A stretch of 41,164 nt of DNA from Bradyrhizobium sp. AS23.2 (GCF_001908185.1 NZ_LGHM01000030.1:1-41164), one strand, 5' to 3'. Positions 9,167-18,366 are shown, counted from the stretch's first letter. The notes: generated from the letters alone by a model not told the origin. A program made the numbers and translations.

Positions 9167-9799
9167 TCACCTCGCTTCGAGCCTGACTTGGATTGTCCCG
9201 GGTAGACCGAGTTGTTCGTGGGTTGCGGCGAGCATCAATCCTCCGCTTGCGAGATGGTCGGCGGCAACAGCCTTCAGCAAGGCGCGTGCATGCCGGTCGA
9301 GTGCGGTTAGCGGCTCGTCGAGCAGCCAAAGAGGGCGATCGGTAATCAGGAGCCGGGCCAATGCGACGCGGCGGCGCTGTCCCGCGGAGAGATAGCCGAC
9401 AGGCAGATCGAGAACGTGGGCTAACTCCATACGGCCCAGCGCCTCTAACGGGGTTAGCCGACCTCGCCCTAAAAGTCCCCGGCCGATGTCGAGGTTTTCG
9501 CGGGCTGTCAACGCCGATTTCAGCCCGTCGAGATGGCCCACGTAGTGGAGGCGCTCTGCCAGGAGCGCCGTATCCGTGGCTTCGGACTCCACCCATGATA
9601 TGCGGCCGGATCCAAGCGGCAAGAAACCGGCGATCGCACGCAAAAGTGTGGATTTGCCCACGCCATTGGGACCCGTCACTTCGGCGATTTCGCCCGAGCC
9701 CACTCGCAAAGATACCCCGCCGAACACCACGCGCTCGCCGCGCGCGACGGAAAGATCCTCGATCAGGAGATGGCACCGCTGCGTGATATCCATTTTCAT
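9167..9799 (-). CDS. ccmA: Heme ABC exporter ATP-binding protein CcmA
   Basis: This is the ABC ATPase of the CcmAB complex, 210 residues. Walker A is GPNGVGKST (residues 43-51). The signature is LSAGQRRRVALARL, Walker B is PLWLLDEPLTALD, and the switch histidine is ATHEQ. Length is typical for CcmA and ccmB follows on the same strand. Two in-frame ATGs lie close together (9799 and 9793), with no strong ribosome binding site. A perfect six-base inverted repeat lies about 20 bases upstream. Confidence 0.95.
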   Translation of the reverse strand: MKMDITQRCHLLIEDLSVARGERVVFGGVSLRVGSGEIAEVTGPNGVGKSTLLRAIAGFLPLGSGRISWVESEATDTALLAERLHYVGHLDGLKSALTARENLDIGRGLLGRGRLTPLEALGRMELAHVLDLPVGYLSAGQRRRVALARLLITDRPLWLLDEPLTALDRHARALLKAVAADHLASGGLMLAATHEQLGLPGTIQVRLEAR

Positions 9800-9818
9800 T
9801 TTCGGTTGCCCATTGTCT

Positions 9819-9839
9819 CGTTCGGATCGTTTTCGAACG
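9819..9839. promoter_or_regulatory. Palindrome upstream of ccmA, possible operator
   Basis: CGTTCG and CGAACG arms are separated by nine bases, 20 bases ahead of the ccmA start. The spacing and position fit a repressor or activator site, but no named regulator consensus is matched. It could also be a transcript hairpin. Confidence 0.3.
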
Positions 9840-10272
9840 CCCGGTTGGAGTGCTTATCGAAATGAACGATTCTGGATCAGCCTGTTCGAGCGAAAGGCGG
9901 CGCCGTTGGGCAGAACCGCCCAAGAGGATGAGGCAGTTCAGTTCTTCGGGATTGCCTACTTGAAGGATGCGAGCCCGATTGTGATCGTCGTCAGCAAGAT
10001 GTGCCATGCGATGACCCATGCAAACTAGCCGCGTGATAGAAGAACTGGATTGGGGCGCATCACATCTTTTATCCGAAGGCGTGTCGAAAAGGGCGGCGGG
10101 TATGCCCTCAAACGACCTTCGTTGGATGGTCCATCGTCCCAACTTGGCTGCCTCGGCCGCAACCTGGGACACGCGACGCCTTGCCGGCTTGGTCTGCGCC
10201 CGCCGGGTAGCCGAGGCGCCTTTCGATGCACAATCCGGCGGAGGCGGTTGCGAAGGGGCCCAAGCACGGCTC
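9840..10272. other. Gap between ccmA and hemA with no recognisable gene
   Basis: Open frames here on both strands show no family features. The stretch is the upstream side of ccmA and the downstream side of hemA copy 1. No terminator with a T-run is evident. Confidence 0.5.
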
Positions 10273-11610
10273 TCAGGCAAGAGAGAGGGTGTCCCAGGTC
10301 TCAGCGAGCGCAGCAGCGAGTTCCGCTATGTGGGTATCCCCGTGATATGGCGACGGCGTGATGCGAAGACGCTCTGTCCCGCGGGGAACGGTCGGATAGT
10401 TGATCGGCTGGATATAGATGGCGTGGCGCTCTAGAAGGTGATCGGCGGCCGCCTTACACAATTCCGCATCGCCGACAATCACAGGCACGATGTGGGTTTC
10501 GGTCGGGAGGACGGGAAGCCCGGCGGCTTGGAGCGCCTGTTTCGTTGCAGCGGCTTGCCGTTGGTGTGCTTCGCGCTCGGCAGACGAGTGCTTCAGGTAA
10601 CGAACGGACGCACGGGCTGCGGCGGCAATTGGTGGAGGGAGTGCCGTCGTGAAGATGAATCCGGGCGCGAAGCTGCGCACCGCGTCGCAGATCGATCGCG
10701 ACGCCGAGATATAGCCGCCAATGCAGCCGAATCCCTTGGCGAGGGTACCCTCGATCACGGTCACGCGGTGCATCACGCCATCACGCTCGCTGATCCCGCC
10801 CCCGTGAGCGCCGTAGAGGCCCACAGCGTGAACCTCATCGAGGTAGGTCATCGCGCCATACCGGTCCGCAAGGTCGCAAATGGCGCCGATCGGCGCCACA
10901 TCGCCATCCATCGAGTACACGGACTCGAACACGACAAGCTTGGGGCGGTCTCCTGCCTCGCGCAGCAGCGCCTCAAGGTGACCGAGGTCGTTGTGGCGGA
11001 AAATCCGCTTTGCGCAACTTGATTGACGGATGCCTTCGATAATCGAATTGTGGTTGAATGCATCAGACAAGATCACGCAGTCCGGGATCAGCTTACCGAT
11101 CGTCGAGATGCTGGCCTGGTTCGATACGTAGCCGGAGGTGAAGACTAGGCTCGCTTCCTTGCCATGCAGATCAGCAAGCTCACCCTCTAAATCAACCAAG
11201 GGCGAATTATTTCCGGCGATGTTGCGCGTTCCACCCGCTCCTGCGCCGCAGCGGTGAGCCGTTGCGGTCAGAGCGCTCACGACCTCCGGATGCTGTCCCA
11301 TGCCGAGATAGTCATTCGAGCACCAAACCGTGATCTCCGTAACGGTTCCGTCAGACCGGCGCCATTTTGCGGCTGGGAAGCTGCCGGAGATGCGCTCGAT
11401 GTCGGCGAAGACGCGATAACGCTGTTCCCCGTGCAGGCGCTCAAGAGAGTCTTGGAAATGACGTTCGTATGCTTCAGCCCTACAATTGTTATCGTCCGTA
11501 GCGAACGTCCGGTTGGGCGATGTCAACGCACCTTGTCCCGGCACTACATCCACACACAAATGTCTATTACCGACGCTTCCGAGCCCCGGATGCCTTGCTT
11601 GCGCGTCCAT
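10273..11610 (-). CDS. hemA: 5-aminolevulinate synthase, copy 1, with N-terminal extension
   Basis: This enzyme condenses glycine and succinyl-CoA to 5-aminolevulinate with pyridoxal phosphate, the committed step of heme synthesis in alphaproteobacteria. The core begins at [14 protein letters not shown] and includes [23 protein letters not shown] and [13 protein letters not shown]. Next are [17 protein letters not shown] and [12 protein letters not shown], then the PLP lysine in [13 protein letters not shown]. An AGGAGA site stands at normal distance before the ATG at 11610, so translation starting there is plausible. That adds about 45 residues ahead of the usual start, longer than copy 2 (409 residues) in this window. 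It is transcribed towards ccmAB. Confidence 0.95.
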   Translation of the reverse strand: MDAQARHPGLGSVGNRHLCVDVVPGQGALTSPNRTFATDDNNCRAEAYERHFQDSLERLHGEQRYRVFADIERISGSFPAAKWRRSDGTVTEITVWCSNDYLGMGQHPEVVSALTATAHRCGAGAGGTRNIAGNNSPLVDLEGELADLHGKEASLVFTSGYVSNQASISTIGKLIPDCVILSDAFNHNSIIEGIRQSSCAKRIFRHNDLGHLEALLREAGDRPKLVVFESVYSMDGDVAPIGAICDLADRYGAMTYLDEVHAVGLYGAHGGGISERDGVMHRVTVIEGTLAKGFGCIGGYISASRSICDAVRSFAPGFIFTTALPPPIAAAARASVRYLKHSSAEREAHQRQAAATKQALQAAGLPVLPTETHIVPVIVGDAELCKAAADHLLERHAIYIQPINYPTVPRGTERLRITPSPYHGDTHIAELAAALAETWDTLSLA

Positions 11611-11689
11611 CTCAATCTCTCCTGACCGTCGCTCGACCGTAGCTCATCATGCAGAGAACTTCGCACTCGTCTTAGCTATAATTTGCATG

Positions 11690-12330
11690 ACCCCCGGTTA
11701 TGGTCGGGCGCCGCCTGAGGTAAAATTTGTCTGCGTCTGGGTCCCTTTCCGCAAACCAAGCCCCGTTCCGATGCAACTATCCGCGAGGCGGCTTTGCCGT
11801 CCTCTCCATGACGCTGGCTGAATTGCAGGGCTGCTAACCGGGCATAGAGGTGCCTTGCGTGAGGTCCGAATGCAAACCTGTCGACGCTACGGCTGTTTTC
11901 CATGTAACGATACGGTCCGACTTTTTGCGCGGTGGCGAGCCGATGAGCAATCACGATGGTGGTGTGTCGGTCCGCCATGCGATCGAGCGACGACAGCCCA
12001 GTCGTCCGCTCTCGGCGTCGAGCGCGGAAGTCGCTCTACCAAACATCAGCGCCAGTGCCTTCTTCACGATCGCGCGCGCATAGCGAGGCGCTGGCGTTGG
12101 CCGACTGAGAGGTCGCTCCGCGCTCGCCGACCAATGCGTCGTATTTTCTGGCGGCGGCGCGCTGTGAAGCAATCAGCCGCCGCTTTGGTCGCGGCCTGCG
12201 TACCTGTTCGAGCGCGGCCTGCCGCCGAACAAAGCGAATGTTCTCGGCGATGCTACCGAAGAGGATAACCAGATCCTGAGGCGCGAAGGTGAACCGCGGC
12301 CTGAGATTGAAAGATCGAGCCTTAGCGGGC
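11690..12330 (-). pseudogene. Decayed ABC transporter ATPase domain
   Basis: Pieces of an exporter-type (MsbA/HlyB-like) nucleotide-binding domain lie in correct order on the minus strand but in different frames. FAPQDLVILFGSIAENIRF is the Q-loop region and KYDALVGERG precedes the signature. Then come ARAIVKKALALMFGRATSALDAE (Walker B and D-loop, the usual LLDEATSALD spoiled), TTIVIAHRLATAQK (switch) and a tail LYARLAALQFSQ. Walker A and the membrane domain are not found. Several frameshifts and lost motifs make this a pseudogene and not a sequencing artefact. Confidence 0.8.
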
Positions 12331-12439
12331 CGTCGCTGCGAAGTGGGTCGCTTCAAAAATCGTTTCGAGCGAATCCTTCTGTGTCACGGCCTCGGCTTCG
12401 AAGGCTGGCATTGTGGCAAGGCGCCTAGATGCAAACGCC

Positions 12440-12710
12440 ATCGCGGTTGCGAGATTGTCCTGGAGGCCGAAGAGGCATCGGTCCGGCGAGATCGACTACA
12501 CGGGCCGGATCAGTAAGATTGGCGACGGTTCGTTGCGCACGGCACTCTACGATGCCGCCCATATCATACTGTCCAAGCCGTCCAAGGGCTGCTCACAACT
12601 GAAGAGCTGCAGCCGCGCCGGCACAAAGGGCCAAGGTGGGGCTCGCCCGCCGACTGAAGATGATCATGCATCGCAAGCTTGCGAGGGAGTCCTCTTCAAC
12701 GCAGTTTGAC
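12440..12710 (+). mobile_element. IS110-family transposase remnant (C-terminal part)
   Basis: The plus strand encodes the conserved IS110/IS116 C-terminal block: SGEIDYTGRISKIGDGSLR, then TALYDAAHIILSKPSKGCS, then QLKSC. After one frameshift near 12610 it continues as KVGLARRLKMIMHRKLA. The N-terminal DEDD domain is missing, so this is a dead fragment. It abuts the ABC transporter pseudogene and marks a rearranged junction. No terminal repeats were identified; IS110 elements usually lack them. Confidence 0.8.
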
Positions 12711-13298
12711 AGGGGGCGTGCAACAGTTCGGGCAGGGCACGACATCAGGCCCTCTCGAAGCGAAGTGCCTTCGCCGGGACGATGGATCGCACTAGGCCGT
12801 ACGCTTCGCGGTGACATGACGATCGTGCGGATTAGATTGGCCAGCTTCATACTCTTCCAATCCCAACGGGTGGCGGCTTTGCGCCGATCCCGCACAGAAG
12901 CGATACCCGATGAGTGGACAACGCAAAAAAGGGATGACAGATCGAGGGTCGTTACAGAAGCGAAGCATTTAAGGCAGCAAGGGAAGCAGCTATTGAAGCC
13001 ACGCACGAGGCAGTGTCGATCGGAGAGCGGCTTTCGACATTGGTGTTGCCTACCCGTGACGACGGCGGCCGGAAAACTGACGCCGCCAATCCCTAGTCAA
13101 TGGGCATAGTTGCGAGGGGCCAGAACCTTCCTATGACCAAACATCGATAGTTCGAGAGAACGTTATTCCCGACGGGTATCAATTGCATGCCCCTTTGTTG
13201 CTTCCGCATCTAGGGACCCACGCTTAATCTGATCTGCGTAGTTAACGAGACCACCTGCGCATCATTCGGTGACATACAGTGGTCAGAGGAGAGAGATC
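12711..13298. other. Gap upstream of the P460-like genes
   Basis: No frame on either strand has recognisable family features. The last 200 bases before 13299 are less G+C-rich and probably carry the promoter of the P460-like genes. An AGAGGAGAG ribosome binding site stands just before the ATG at 13299. Confidence 0.5.
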
Positions 13299-13937
13299 AT
13301 GAGACGCACAGTATTAGCACTTACCGCCATCCTCGGCGTTGGCGCTATGGCAACCGCAGTCTTCGCACAGCAACCACAGCTTCCACCGCCCGACGATTGG
13401 CACGCCACCGGCCGCTATCTTCCTGAATACACGAAAGATGGCGACCTCATTCTGCCAAAGAACTTTCACGAATGGGTTTATGTCGGTTCGCCACTGACGC
13501 CTAATTTTTTGAATCCGCCTCAAGCAAACTTCCCTGAATTTCACAACGTATATATCGAGCCTGGTTCTTACGAGATCTACAAGAATACGGGCGTCTTCCC
13601 GGAAGGAACAATCTTCGTGAAAGAACTGCAGCTCATGCAGCCCGCCACTCATCCGGACGGCTCAAGAACCGCACCTTCGGGGAAGGGATTCTTCCCGGGC
13701 GCCTTCAACGGGGCGGATGTGACTGTCAAGGACACCGTGAGATATAAGGCTACCGATGGCTGGGGCTATTACAACTTCAACCACTTTGAACCCAAGGCGG
13801 CCAGCGCCAAAGTCCGGCCGATCGAGGAATGCGCCTACTGCCACATTGCAAGTGCGAAACGGGATGACGTATGGACGCAGTTCTACGCGTTGCTCGACAA
13901 GGTGCCTGTGCCGGCCGGCCAGACTGTAAAACAGTAG
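13299..13937 (+). CDS. Cytochrome P460-family protein, first of a tandem pair
   Basis: This is a secreted c-type heme protein of 212 residues with a Sec signal (VLALTAILGVGAMATAVFAQ). The mature part resembles cytochrome P460/cytochrome c'-beta: VYIEPGSYEIYKNTGVFPEG, then TIFVKELQ. A CAYCH heme attachment site is at residues 178-182. Lys108 in the FVKE motif is a candidate for the lysine-heme cross-link that defines true P460; the sequence cannot show the bond. Family members oxidise hydroxylamine or bind nitric oxide, but many are untested. The start ATG has a good AGGAG site. It is 11 bases from the second P460-like gene, so they are almost certainly co-transcribed. Confidence 0.85.
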   Translation: MRRTVLALTAILGVGAMATAVFAQQPQLPPPDDWHATGRYLPEYTKDGDLILPKNFHEWVYVGSPLTPNFLNPPQANFPEFHNVYIEPGSYEIYKNTGVFPEGTIFVKELQLMQPATHPDGSRTAPSGKGFFPGAFNGADVTVKDTVRYKATDGWGYYNFNHFEPKAASAKVRPIEECAYCHIASAKRDDVWTQFYALLDKVPVPAGQTVKQ

Positions 13938-13948
13938 GAGGAATCGTG

Positions 13949-14518
13949 ATGAAATTCCTCAGAAGTACAGCCGTGGCGTCCGCGTCCTTCATCGTCGTGA
14001 CCGTCGGGTGCCTTGTTTCGCAGCCCGTAAATAGCCAGCCCGCCCCAGCGCAGGACCAACTCGTTGATGCGGCAGGCAACATGCATATCCCGAAGGACTA
14101 CCGAACCACCTACGAATTCCTTGGGAGCTGGTCTGTCGCAGGTGACAACGGTGCTAAGGAGCTTCACGTCGTCTACGCTTCGCCCGGAACTGCGGCGGCC
14201 TATCGCGCGATGGGCAAATTCCCCGAAGGTTCGATCCTGGTGAAGGAGGTTTACGGCACGGCCACTTCGGAGATGACGACTGGGACGGTCAGCCATCAAG
14301 ACACTCTCAAAGGCTGGTTCATGATGGTGAAGGACAGCAAGAACAGCCACCCCGATAATAAGTTGTGGGGCAATGGTTGGGGTTGGTCTTGGTTCGACGC
14401 GCGTGACCCGGTGAAAACGACCTCAACGAACTTTCGCTCGGATTGCCTAGGCTGCCACATCCCTGCCAAGGCGACTGATTGGATCTATGTGCAAGGCTAT
14501 CCCGGTTTGAAGAAATGA
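13949..14518 (+). CDS. Cytochrome P460-family protein, second of a tandem pair
   Basis: The gene encodes 189 residues with an N-terminal signal (AVASASFIVVTVGCLVSQ). The family block is LHVVYASPGTAAAYRAMGK followed by FPEGSILVKEV, with Lys99 in the same position as Lys108 of the first protein. A tryptophan-rich GNGWGWSWFDA precedes the heme site CLGCH at 166-170. An AGGAGG site precedes the ATG at 13949; a GTG just before it is an alternative. The two paralogues are clearly divergent, so they may have separate roles, for example catalyst and electron acceptor, but that is inference. Confidence 0.85.
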   Translation: MKFLRSTAVASASFIVVTVGCLVSQPVNSQPAPAQDQLVDAAGNMHIPKDYRTTYEFLGSWSVAGDNGAKELHVVYASPGTAAAYRAMGKFPEGSILVKEVYGTATSEMTTGTVSHQDTLKGWFMMVKDSKNSHPDNKLWGNGWGWSWFDARDPVKTTSTNFRSDCLGCHIPAKATDWIYVQGYPGLKK

Positions 14519-14589
14519 CGACTGTAGGCAACCCAGGCTTGAATGTTGCATGGGTGAAACCAGGTCAGATGCGGAGAAAAGGTAGGGTC

Positions 14590-15684
14590 ATGAAGCCTAG
14601 CAAAACGTTCAGCAGATGTATTTGTGGATCGATGATAATCCTTGGGGCGTCGTTTTCGGCACCTCAAGGGAGTCTAGCGGCCAATCCGGCTGCCGAAAAA
14701 AAGATCACAAAGCAATTCCTTACGTCGGGCCAAGTGGACCTCGTACGAGAGGTGGTGACGCTGCCGCTCCATCGCGGGCGTCTTTCTTCGGGAGAAACTG
14801 TTTGGTTCGTGCTCACCGACGTAAGTGATTTTGCCACTTCGAAAAAGATGGGGCTCACATGGGCGCCGAGTCTCGCTAAGGCCCAAGACCTGACGAGCAC
14901 AAGGGTTGCGGAAATGGACGACTCGAGTAACTTCACGTTCAAATCGGGCCGGATCGATTTCTCACCGCCCCAGACGTTAGTGGCTGGCGAGGCGCCCAAT
15001 TTTTTTCCTCCTAAAACGGCCCGAGCCGGGTCTGTCGGGGATGCGCACTACAGCCCTTTGGTTCGGGTGACTAACAATAAGGACATTGTCTTTAATGCTC
15101 CGGTCATCGCGTTCAATGTCGGACCCGAGAAAATCTCGTTTTGCAACGGTAGTCCCGATTACTCGGTCGTGACGGACTCCGTGGCGAGCATCTGTCCTGA
15201 TAAGGGCACCGTTGACTTGAAGCTCCGGTTTGGCTTCGCGAACGGCAGACACCTACGTTATCTTAGTTTTGACGCAAATTCCGAGGAGACGGCGACCCTC
15301 GAGTCCTCCACCTTTGCGCCGGCGGAAAGCGATATTCTTCAGAGTGGCGCGACTGAGGTGATCTATACGATTGTGAACGGCAAAATGGGCGCGAAAGATC
15401 CGAATCGGCAGGGGCTCGACAGCGCTCTCAACGGAGAGGGGCCCTCGCTCGACGTCCTCGCGCACTTCACGGAGATCAGCGCGGGATACTCTCCGATGTG
15501 GGACGTGCGTCTGGCCGAGTGGACCAAGGACGCTATCTCGAAGGATCAACGGAAACTGATCACTGACGGCGACGATCTCGAAGCCAAAAGTGCCTCAGGC
15601 TTACTGGTGAGCCCCGCGGGGGGGGCGGTGAAGACGACGGGGAATCTGGTGAATTGTCCGGTCGTGGGCTTCACCAATGAATAA
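14590..15684 (+). CDS. Secreted protein of unknown function linked to P460-like cytochromes
   Basis: A 364-residue protein begins 71 bases after the second P460-like gene and probably ends the same operon. It has a signal sequence (SMIILGASFSAPQGSLA). The mature part appears beta-rich and carries no CxxCH, so it is not itself a c-type cytochrome. Notable stretches are GETVWFVLTDVSDFATS, MGLTWAPSLAKA, HYSPLVRVTNN and SAGYSPMWDVRLAEWTKDA. Three cysteines remain in the mature part (SFCNG, SICPD, VNCPV). I do not recognise the family with confidence. Context suggests a periplasmic partner of the two cytochromes. Confidence 0.75.
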   Translation: MKPSKTFSRCICGSMIILGASFSAPQGSLAANPAAEKKITKQFLTSGQVDLVREVVTLPLHRGRLSSGETVWFVLTDVSDFATSKKMGLTWAPSLAKAQDLTSTRVAEMDDSSNFTFKSGRIDFSPPQTLVAGEAPNFFPPKTARAGSVGDAHYSPLVRVTNNKDIVFNAPVIAFNVGPEKISFCNGSPDYSVVTDSVASICPDKGTVDLKLRFGFANGRHLRYLSFDANSEETATLESSTFAPAESDILQSGATEVIYTIVNGKMGAKDPNRQGLDSALNGEGPSLDVLAHFTEISAGYSPMWDVRLAEWTKDAISKDQRKLITDGDDLEAKSASGLLVSPAGGAVKTTGNLVNCPVVGFTNE

Positions 15685-15720
15685 TTCCTGGCCGCATAAC
15701 TGCGCTTCCCCTGTTCATGC

Positions 15721-15730
15721 GGGGGGGGGG
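15721..15730 (+). repeat. Homopolymer run of ten Gs
   Basis: Ten consecutive Gs lie 36 bases after the secreted protein stops. Runs of this length are unstable in replication and in sequencing, and can stall polymerases. Here it is in non-coding sequence, at the border between the P460 operon and the transaldolase pseudogene. Confidence 0.9.
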
Positions 15731-15806
15731 CGCAATCGGTCTCTGAGCCGCCGACGCTTCCCTCCCGGTCGAGGCAAGTTTGATGAGCACGCTCGGGCCC
15801 GACGCC

Positions 15807-16170
15807 TCACTGTTTGTGAGCGTCGATGAACTGGTGGGTCCTGGCGACCGATGCTGCGACGTTGAAGGACAGGTCGCCGTCCACCTCGGTCAGTAACCTG
15901 GCGCAAGCGGCAACAGCTCGACTCCAACGGAGACTGCGATTCGATTGGAAGTCGCGGCAGCGACGCGTGTAGCGTCGCCGCTCTGCCCTCTCCCCATGCC
16001 AATGCTTCGTCCACAACATCCCTGTACTCGGAAGTGTCGACAGCTTTCAGGCGATCATGGGATTCGTCGTGCAGTCGACCGGCTTGAGACGCGCGACCGC
16101 GCCAAGATCGCCCGGGTCGGCGACCACCGTCATCGCGTGTAATTGATCCAGCTTCCACGCGGAGGCCTTT
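15807..16170 (-). pseudogene. tal: Decayed transaldolase fragment
   Basis: The N-terminal third of a transaldolase is readable on the minus strand across several frames. It runs [30 protein letters not shown], a degraded DTSEYRDVVDEALAWG, and finally LLTEVDGDLSFNVAASVARTH ending in a premature stop at 15807. Intact enzymes carry the catalytic lysine further on (the IKIAS region), which is absent here. At least three frame changes and the truncation show long decay. Confidence 0.78.
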
Positions 16171-16840
16171 TCCTCTCGATGTCGGCTCAGACCTTTGCGT
16201 GCGGCATGCGGTGGAACACCGCTTTCTTGTGCCCCGCCTCGTGCGTGCTCCTCTTTTGTTCTTGGAACGATGTCATGAGGATCGATGCTGGAGGGGTTTC
16301 AATCTGCCGGGGCCGAGACGCCGGCGGTTCGGTTAGTCCATCATCAGGCTCTTCGCGGTCGCAGAATTGAGTGCCTTGAAGGACGACGCCAATCTGGCGC
16401 AGCGCCTCGCGTCGCCCGGCTACAAAGCCAAGGTCGAGCGCGCTGTCTTGCTCCGGCTTGAATTGCCCGCAGCACTTCACGCAGCGCTTCGCCGAGCCCG
16501 AGATGGAGCAAGTGTTCGAGCCGCACAGGTAGCGCATCTTAGATCTGGAAAGCGAGATGAGGGCGCCAGAGCCGCAGTCACCCCGTCGGTCAGCGGGGCA
16601 AGTCGGGCGCAGTTGGGGACGAAGTGCGGGACACGAGACCTCGGTGCGCCGGTCGGTACTCAAACGATGACCTGCTGTTATCGATTGCATGATCAAGAAA
16701 CATGATCGCCGCGGCGCGAAGCGCCCTAGTCTTCGCGGCAGGCCAGTGGCCACCATTGGCTGAGATGATCGGCGTCAGTGACGGCCTGCATCGTCACGGA
16801 CCCTCTAAACATTTGCGAACTGCAGCAGCAGGAGGATCAA
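16171..16840. other. Gap with no gene I can name
   Basis: Long frames exist on both strands (16187-16756 minus, 16367-16705 plus) but they overlap each other and resemble nothing known to me. The last ten bases hold the GGAGG site of the AhpD-like gene. The region is probably further decayed sequence beyond the transaldolase fragment. Confidence 0.4.
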
Positions 16841-17386
16841 GTGCCCCGTATTGCCATTCCAAAGCGCGAGGACGCTCCAGCGGAGTCCAAGCCGATTCTC
16901 GACAACGTCGATAAGATGCTGGGCTTCGTGCCCAACCTGCATCGCCTCATGTCGATCAGCCCGAACGCGATCTCAGGCTGGGCCACCCTAATGGGATCGC
17001 TTGCGAAGACGCTGGACCTCAAAACGAGAGACGGGATCGCGCTGGCGGTGTCGGAGGCGGACGGTTGCGACTACTGCCTGGCCGCGCACAGCTTCACCGC
17101 GGTCAACCTGGCAAAAGTCTCAGTGGACGAAATCGAGCTGAACAGAGAGGGCCGCTCGAGCGATCCCAAGCGCCAGGCTGCAGTCGCCTTCGCGAAAGCG
17201 CTCATCGAGACGCGCGGCAATGTTTCCGACGCCCAGTTTGCGGCGGTCAGGGATGCGGGGTGGACAGACGCAAACATCGTCGAGATGATCGCGTTGACTG
17301 CCCAGTTCCTATTGACCAACTTCATGAACAATGCGGTGCAGACCCCGATCGATTTTCCCGAGGTCAGTCCCGCGAAGGCACGCTAA
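16841..17386 (+). CDS. Carboxymuconolactone decarboxylase/AhpD-like peroxidase protein
   Basis: This all-helical protein of 181 residues starts at a GTG (VPRIAIPKRED), with GGAGG six bases upstream. The AhpD-type redox motif is EADGCDYCLAAHS, with Cys76, Cys79 and His83. The LMSISPNAISGWATLMGSL helix and the C-terminal VEMIALTAQFLLTNFMNN match the peroxidase-related branch of the family. Such proteins reduce peroxides or alkyl hydroperoxides using a thiol partner. A DUF488 gene follows after a hairpin. The substrate is unknown. Confidence 0.88.
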   Translation: MPRIAIPKREDAPAESKPILDNVDKMLGFVPNLHRLMSISPNAISGWATLMGSLAKTLDLKTRDGIALAVSEADGCDYCLAAHSFTAVNLAKVSVDEIELNREGRSSDPKRQAAVAFAKALIETRGNVSDAQFAAVRDAGWTDANIVEMIALTAQFLLTNFMNNAVQTPIDFPEVSPAKAR

Positions 17387-17391
17387 AGCAA

Positions 17392-17419
17392 GGTCCCCTC
17401 CTTTCTTTGGTGAGGGGCC
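17392..17419 (+). terminator. Hairpin between the AhpD-like and DUF488 genes
   Basis: GG and CCCCTC on the left pair with GAGGGG and CC on the right, with one bulged T and a T-rich loop of about 11 bases. No T-run follows, so it may be an attenuator or RNA processing site and not a full terminator. Confidence 0.35.
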
Positions 17420-17433
17420 GGCTGGAGAATCCA

Positions 17434-17796
17434 ATGAATCGACGGTCCCCGCGGCTTGGTGTCAAGCGCGTCTACGAGCCGCCCCAGGCCTCGGACGGCA
17501 CGAGGGTGCTTGTCGACCGCATCTGGCCACGCGGGCTCACGAAGGAGCAAGCCAGCGTCGATGTGTGGCTGAAGGACATCGCACCGAGCGCAGGCCTCAG
17601 GACCTGGTTTGGCCATTTGCCGAACCGCTGGCCTGAGTTTCAGAAACGATACTTCGAGGAGCTCCGCTCCAATCACACCGCGGTCGATCACCTGACGGAT
17701 CTTGTATCGGCGCGCAAAGTCACGCTGCTCTTCGGCGCGCACGACACCGAGCGCAACAACGCCTTGGCGCTCGCGGACTATCTCGCGGCTCACTAG
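17434..17796 (+). CDS. DUF488 family protein
   Basis: The 120-residue protein starts at an ATG with GGAG six bases upstream. It shows the DUF488 pattern: VKRVYEPPQASDGTRVLVDR, IWPRGLTKE, VDVWLKDIAPSAGLRTWFGH, FQKRYFEEL and VTLLFGAHDTERNNA. The family is widespread and its biochemical role is not established. It is 47 bases downstream of the AhpD-like gene and likely co-transcribed. Confidence 0.92.
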   Translation: MNRRSPRLGVKRVYEPPQASDGTRVLVDRIWPRGLTKEQASVDVWLKDIAPSAGLRTWFGHLPNRWPEFQKRYFEELRSNHTAVDHLTDLVSARKVTLLFGAHDTERNNALALADYLAAH

Positions 17797-17797
17797 T

Positions 17798-17868
17798 CGG
17801 GCTCGATGTTCGGGATCGGAAGCTCGCTCAGGTCATCGCATAGCTTGCCGGGGGCCCGACGCCGACGT
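17798..17868 (+). repeat. Direct repeat, copy 1 (partner at 19266-19337)
   Basis: Hand alignment gives about 63 matches in 72 columns with 19266-19337, in the same orientation, with one single-base gap. On the minus strand both encode variants of a [19 protein letters not shown] peptide. The two copies flank the OsmC remnant and hemF. Confidence 0.75.
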
Positions 17869-18361
17869 TATCGTTCGTGCGGATGTCGGTTGAGGAAGAG
17901 CGTCGGCCCGACGGGCACGTGTTCGCGGCCTGCATTTGGGCGCGGTCCTCGTCGCCAAGGTTTCCTTCGAGCCTGATGGAGCGCTCGAAGGAGTCGCGGC
18001 CGCCATCCCCGCCATGGTGGTACAACGCGGCTACGGCGACGTGGGAAAGCGCGAATTTCCGCCTTCACGCCAGCAGCCGTATCGTCATCGCCGTGCACAA
18101 TCACGAGATCGTCGGACAGTGCGGCGTGGCCGCTTGCCGCGAGCGCGGCGAAGCCGCCTTTGACGGAGAGACGCGCGCCTCGCCAACCTTGGCCGCCACA
18201 CAGACTCGGCCGTCGACCAAAAGTTTCGCGCAAACGCGAGAATTGCGGTCGCGACCTCTCGCGGCGAAAACGGTGCCAACCCGGGCGCAAATTCGATTGC
18301 GACCCTATGCCATCTCGGCGTCATCCAGATCGATCAGTGTCGCGTGCGGCAGTCTGGTCAT
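17798..18361 (-). pseudogene. Decayed OsmC-family peroxiredoxin
   Basis: Read on the minus strand through several frames, the region retains CTAMTIRLLA (normally the ACTAMTLRMYA helix with the first catalytic Cys), RRKFALSHVAV, FERSIRLEGNLGDEDRAQMQ and an ANTCP stretch where the second catalytic Cys sits. In-frame stops and frame changes make it non-functional. The N-terminal frame (MTRLPHATLIDLDDAEMA) ends at a stop and may belong to something else. The far end carries one copy of a 71-base repeat also found upstream of hemF. Confidence 0.6.
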
Positions 18362-18366
18362 CGGGT

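Noticed and set aside
12636..13109. Plus-strand ORF of 157 codons upstream of the P460-like genes
   Set aside because: Only its first 25 codons match anything (the IS110 remnant in a shifted frame); the rest is unsupported.
16187..16756. Long minus-strand ORF of 189 codons
   Set aside because: It overlaps equally open plus-strand frames and has no recognisable domain or start signal; left as unassigned sequence.
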